The notes beneath the pieces were generated by a model, which saw only the letters and a program-made list of their open reading frames with translations, had not been told where the DNA came from and did not search any database. A stretch of DNA of 8,748 bases from positions 1 through 8,748 of the forward strand of contig JAOUDB010000084.1 of the NCBI GenBank assembly GCA_029859485.1, written 5' to 3'. The stretch comes from Desulfuromonadales bacterium. Its GTDB lineage: Bacteria; Desulfobacterota; Desulfuromonadia; Desulfuromonadales; BM103. Position 1 is the first letter of the stretch. The number at the start of each line of letters is the position of its first letter. The position numbers and the translations under genes were made by a program. Positions 6,623 through 8,748 of this stretch are shown in pieces.

Positions 6623-7021
6623 ATGGCTATGACGGATCCGATCGCGGACCTTTTGACCCGCATCCGCAATGCAGGCATGGCGAAACATGCCAAACTGGAC
6701 ATGCCATCGTCCAATGTCAAGGTTGCTATTGCCGAAGTTTTGAAAGAGCTCGGTTATATCAAAAATTTCAAGGTGGTCAGTGATGACCTGCAAGGGATTC
6801 TGCGTATTTACCTGAAATATGATGAGCAGAATTGCGCTGTAATCCACGAAATTACGCGAGTATCAAAACCTGGCCGTAGGGTTTATGTCGGTCATGCAGA
6901 CATCCCTCGTGTTAAGAACGGCCTGGGTGCTGCAATTTTGTCGACATCGAAAGGTGTCATGGATGATGTTGCTGCTCGTGAGGCCACTATTGGTGGCGAA
7001 GTCATCTGCACCATCTGGTAA
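6623..7021 (+). CDS. rpsH: 30S ribosomal protein S8 (uS8)
   Basis: S8 binds helix 21 of 16S rRNA early in 30S assembly, and in E. coli it also represses spc operon translation. The 132-residue length is normal (130-133). The N-terminal domain begins [18 protein letters not shown] (1-18). The C-terminal domain has [10 protein letters not shown] (81-90), [17 protein letters not shown] (99-115), the family signature that contacts RNA, and ends [15 protein letters not shown] at 6609-6614 is 8 bases before the ATG. A second ATG at 6629 is less well spaced and would give a slightly shorter N-terminus. The following 38 bases to rplF are the longest gap in the window and show no terminator. Confidence 0.98.
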   Translation: MAMTDPIADLLTRIRNAGMAKHAKLDMPSSNVKVAIAEVLKELGYIKNFKVVSDDLQGILRIYLKYDEQNCAVIHEITRVSKPGRRVYVGHADIPRVKNGLGAAILSTSKGVMDDVAAREATIGGEVICTIW

Positions 7022-7059
7022 TTTCAAACGAACTGTAGATTTTTAAGGAGTCGATAAAG

Positions 7060-7599
7060 ATGTCGCGCATCGGCAAGAAACCCATAAGTATCACCTCGGG
7101 TGTTAAAGTCACCCTGGATGGTCAAAATATTAAGGTCGAGGGCCCTAAGGGTAACCTTGAGCGGGCTATCCACGAGCAAATCGAGGTCAAGATGGAAGCA
7201 GATCAGCTGCTGATTTCTTCCCGAGTAGGGCAGTCCGGCGCAGCTTTGCAAGGCCTTTCTCGCTCCCTTATTGCTAATATGGTAGATGGCGTTACCCGCG
7301 GATTCTCTAAAGTTCTAGAGATTAACGGTGTAGGATATCGCGCAGAGTTGAAGGGCAGTAATCTGAACCTCTCTCTCGGTTACTCGCATCCCATTGAATA
7401 CCCGCTGCCTAAAGGAATTACTGCTGAAGTCGAGCCCAAGGCTAATACAATAACTGTTTCTGGTATCGACAAGGAACTGGTTGGCGCGACCGCGGCTAAG
7501 ATTCGTTCTTTCAGGGAGCCCGAGCCTTACAAAGGCAAAGGCATTAAGTACTCCGATGAGCGGATTATGCGCAAAGCCGGTAAGACCGGCGCGAAGTAA
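7060..7599 (+). CDS. rplF: 50S ribosomal protein L6 (uL6)
   Basis: L6 has two similar alpha/beta domains and lies near the sarcin-ricin loop and the GTPase-associated region of the 50S subunit. The 179-residue length is typical. MSRIGKKPISI starts the first domain, with VEGPKGNL at 26-33. The second domain contains INGVGYRAELKG (88-99), LGYSHPIEYPLPKGI (106-120) and the C-terminal signature PEPYKGKGIKY (154-164). AAGGAG at 7045-7050 is the SD, 9 bases before the ATG. It keeps the standard place between S8 and L18. Confidence 0.98.
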   Translation: MSRIGKKPISITSGVKVTLDGQNIKVEGPKGNLERAIHEQIEVKMEADQLLISSRVGQSGAALQGLSRSLIANMVDGVTRGFSKVLEINGVGYRAELKGSNLNLSLGYSHPIEYPLPKGITAEVEPKANTITVSGIDKELVGATAAKIRSFREPEPYKGKGIKYSDERIMRKAGKTGAK

Positions 7600-7612
7600 G
7601 CTGAATAAGACG

Positions 7613-7618
7613 AGGTGA
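7613..7618 (+). promoter_or_regulatory. Shine-Dalgarno of rplR, supports a GTG start at 7624
   Basis: AGGTGA is fully complementary to UCACCU at the 3' end of 16S rRNA and ends 5 bases before the GTG at 7624. An earlier in-frame GTG (7615) falls inside this site and has only weak purines before it, so 7624 is the better start. Confidence 0.7.
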
Positions 7619-7623
7619 GAACA

Positions 7624-7992
7624 GTGAAAATCTCAAAAGAACGGCGGGTCGCCCGCAAGAAGCGTCAGTCAAGAGTGCGCAAAAAAGTAACCGGAAGCGT
7701 AGAGCGCCCGCGTTTGTGCGTATTCCGTAGCACCAAACATATTTATGCACAGATTATCGAAGACGAGACCGGTAAAACTTTGGCTACTGCTTCTACTGTA
7801 GCTAAAACAACCGGTGACAGCGTCAAGTACAGCGGCAATGTGGAAGCTGCCAAAGTTATTGGTAAGAAGATTGCCGAACAAGCTCTGGCAAAAGACATTA
7901 AACAGGTAGTTTTCGACCGCAACGGCTTTTTGTATCATGGCCGTGTTAAGGCTCTCGCCGATGCGGCACGTGAAGCTGGTTTGACTTTCTAG
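7624..7992 (+). CDS. rplR: 50S ribosomal protein L18 (uL18), GTG start
   Basis: L18 binds 5S rRNA with L5 and anchors it in the central protuberance. With the start at 7624 the protein is 122 residues, the family's common length. The earlier GTG at 7615 would add only three residues (MRT). The N-terminal 21 residues are strongly basic ([17 protein letters not shown]), then [21 protein letters not shown] (27-47), [18 protein letters not shown] (71-88) and the C-terminal [21 protein letters not shown] (95-115), all family features. The gap to rplF is 24 bases. A shorter or longer N-terminus by three residues cannot be fully excluded. Confidence 0.95.
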   Translation: MKISKERRVARKKRQSRVRKKVTGSVERPRLCVFRSTKHIYAQIIEDETGKTLATASTVAKTTGDSVKYSGNVEAAKVIGKKIAEQALAKDIKQVVFDRNGFLYHGRVKALADAAREAGLTF

Positions 7993-7998
7993 GCTGCA

Positions 7999-8004
7999 AA
8001 GGAG
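7999..8004 (+). promoter_or_regulatory. Shine-Dalgarno of rpsE, supports a TTG start
   Basis: AAGGAG ends 7 bases before the TTG at 8012. No ATG or GTG lies in frame between the rplR stop and the conserved residues of S5, so this site identifies TTG as start. Confidence 0.8.
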
Positions 8005-8008
8005 AAGA

Positions 8009-8024
8009 GCGTTGCAACGCGTTG
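8009..8024 (+). repeat. Overlapping palindromes across the rpsE start codon
   Basis: GCGTTGCAACGC (8009-8020) is a perfect 12-base palindrome that contains the TTG start. CAACGCGTTG (8015-8024) is a second perfect palindrome sharing six bases with it. CGTTG (8020-8024) can also pair with CAACG (8029-8033) around an ACAA loop. The symmetry is seen directly; whether it acts in RNA folding or is chance is unknown. Confidence 0.5.
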
Positions 8025-8518
8025 ACAACAACGAAACAAATTTAACCGATCGCGTTATCCACATCAATCGTACGGCCAAGGTTGTTAAAGGTGGTCGTCG
8101 GTTCAGCTTCTCTGCCCTAGTTGTAGTAGGCGACGGCAGCGGAAATGTTGGATATGGTCTTGGCAAGGCGAAAGAGGTTCCCGAGGCAATTCGTAAGGGA
8201 GTTGAGAACGCCAAAAAGAATATGATCTCCGTGCCTATCCAGGGAACGACCATTCCTTACGATGTTATTGGCAAGTTCGGCGCAGGTAAGGTCATGCTGC
8301 GTCCAGCTTCTGAGGGTACGGGTGTTATCGCTGGCGGAGCGGCACGTGCGATTCTGGAAGTTGCCGGCATCAGTGACATTCTTTCCAAGTGCCTCGGCTC
8401 TAATAACCCGCATAATGTTGTTAAAGCGACGATCAAGGCGCTTCAGCAACTGCGCAGCCCGGAAGAGATTCGCGCCAGACGCGGTCTCGGGCAAAACAGC
8501 TCAGAAGCCAAAGCCTGA
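8012..8518 (+). CDS. rpsE: 30S ribosomal protein S5 (uS5), TTG start
   Basis: S5 lies at the mRNA entry site with S3 and S4 and affects decoding accuracy. The 168-residue length is typical. The N-terminal double-stranded-RNA-binding-like domain has [19 protein letters not shown] (24-42), the loop where spectinomycin-resistance changes occur in E. coli, then [17 protein letters not shown] (47-63). The C-terminal domain has [19 protein letters not shown] (98-116) and [17 protein letters not shown] (128-144). The loop is intact. The start is TTG, set by AAGGAG upstream and by the family N-terminus ([12 protein letters not shown] precedes the conserved VIHINR). Overlapping palindromes cover the start codon. 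Confidence 0.96.
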   Translation: MQRVDNNETNLTDRVIHINRTAKVVKGGRRFSFSALVVVGDGSGNVGYGLGKAKEVPEAIRKGVENAKKNMISVPIQGTTIPYDVIGKFGAGKVMLRPASEGTGVIAGGAARAILEVAGISDILSKCLGSNNPHNVVKATIKALQQLRSPEEIRARRGLGQNSSEAKA

Positions 8519-8532
8519 GCCGGGAGTGAATA

Positions 8533-8709
8533 ATGTCTGAAATCAAGGTAACTCTCAAGCGTAGCGGTATCGGCCGCAACAAATATTTCACCAAGGTGCT
8601 CAACGGGCTCGGTCTGCGTCGTTTACAGCAGACTGTCGTGCTCAAGGATACACCTGAAATTCGCGGGATGATCAATAAGGTCAGCCACATGGTCACCGTC
8701 GAGGAATAA
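8533..8709 (+). CDS. rpmD: 50S ribosomal protein L30 (uL30)
   Basis: L30 is a small protein on the 50S surface. I translated this 58-residue gene directly. It reads [16 protein letters not shown] (1-16), then the family segment [19 protein letters not shown] (23-41) and a last helix, [16 protein letters not shown] (43-58). The length matches the usual 58-61. GGGAG at 8522-8526 is the SD, 6 bases before the ATG. It starts 14 bases after rpsE and ends 16 bases before rplO, the standard spc position. L30 is absent from some bacterial groups, so its presence is a small taxonomic clue. Confidence 0.96.
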   Translation: MSEIKVTLKRSGIGRNKYFTKVLNGLGLRRLQQTVVLKDTPEIRGMINKVSHMVTVEE

Positions 8710-8725
8710 CGCAAGGATAACCACC

Positions 8726-8748
8726 ATGGATTTAAGTAATCTGCAACC
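8726..8748 (+). CDS. rplO: 50S ribosomal protein L15 (uL15), N-terminal start (partial at the 3' side)
   Basis: Only the first seven codons and two bases of the eighth are present, reading MDLSNLQ and then a codon beginning CC, which is proline. L15 proteins usually open with a M-L-L/S-x-L-x-P pattern, and rplO follows rpmD in the spc operon. The call therefore rests on position plus a short matching N-terminus. AAGGA at 8713-8717 is the SD, 8 bases before the ATG. L15 is a late-assembly 50S protein bound to 23S rRNA; none of its body can be checked here. Confidence 0.88.

Noticed and set aside
7022..7059. Longest gap in the window (rpsH-rplF, 38 bases), checked for a promoter or terminator
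   Set aside because: It holds an AT-rich stretch and the rplF SD; I saw no stem-loop and no paired -35/-10 elements.
8022..8045. TTGACA resembling a -35 promoter element just after the rpsE start
   Set aside because: No good -10 element lies 16-18 bases downstream, and the bases are fully explained as S5 codons.
7669..8253. Open frame of 194 codons on the - strand opposite rplR and rpsE
   Set aside because: Shadow of two certain genes. No family resemblance, and I saw no ribosome binding site that made it convincing.
8262..8540. Second + strand frame of 92 codons inside rpsE
   Set aside because: Out-of-frame shadow of S5 whose translation has no family features; the true next gene is rpmD at 8533.
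1..8748. Possibility of an inserted defence system, mobile element or novel gene within the cluster
   Set aside because: Gene order is the standard tuf-S10-spc order without interruption, all gaps are 38 bases or less, and every gene is recognised, so there is no space for an extra system.

Overview
The window is a stretch of the bacterial ribosomal-protein supercluster, with every gene on the + strand. It holds the 3' end of tuf, the complete S10 block (rpsJ-rplC-rplD-rplW-rplB-rpsS-rplV-rpsC-rplP-rpmC-rpsQ), the spc block from rplN to rpmD, and the first 23 bases of rplO. Twenty genes are complete and two are partial. No gap between genes exceeds 38 bases, and no stretch over 300 bases lacks a gene. 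I see no mobile element, tRNA, rRNA, CRISPR array, terminator or convincing promoter.

The organism is most likely a member of Desulfuromonadia (the Geobacter/Desulfuromonas/Pelobacter relatives, formerly Deltaproteobacteria). This is inferred from remembered protein families, not from a search. The evidence is a 61-residue zinc-type S14, an L24 with a C-terminal two-CXXC zinc ribbon, and the N-termini and overall wording of S5, L5, L18 and L22. Gammaproteobacteria such as E. coli usually have the long zinc-free S14 and an L24 without cysteine pairs, so they fit poorly. Base composition looks balanced; I did not count it.

Layout: 1-98 is the end of EF-Tu, which implies a str operon (rpsL-rpsG-fusA-tuf) upstream. 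Only 14 bases separate it from rpsJ. The S10 block runs from 113 to 5105 and the spc block starts at 5118, 12 bases later. The E. coli arrangement, with a separate S10 leader and a separate spc promoter, has no room here, so str, S10 and spc are probably read as one long transcript, with expression balanced mainly by translation. Signs of translational coupling are a 4-base ATGA overlap (rplD/rplW), an 11-base overlap (rplP/rpmC), a Shine-Dalgarno (SD) overlapping a stop codon (rpsQ/rplN), and a hairpin covering part of the rpsC SD.

The products are small- and large-subunit proteins that assemble on 16S, 23S and 5S rRNA. They include the peptidyl-transferase-centre proteins L2 and L3, the exit-tunnel proteins L4, L22, L23, L24 and L29, the 5S rRNA binders L5 and L18, and the mRNA-entry proteins S3 and S5.

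This is an ordinary core region and I found no previously undescribed system. The points worth a second look are modest: non-ATG starts including TTG for both rpsC and rpsE, small RNA structures at the rpsC and rpsE starts, a stem-loop at the start of rplE in the position of the E. coli S8 autoregulatory site, and two zinc-dependent ribosomal proteins in one operon.
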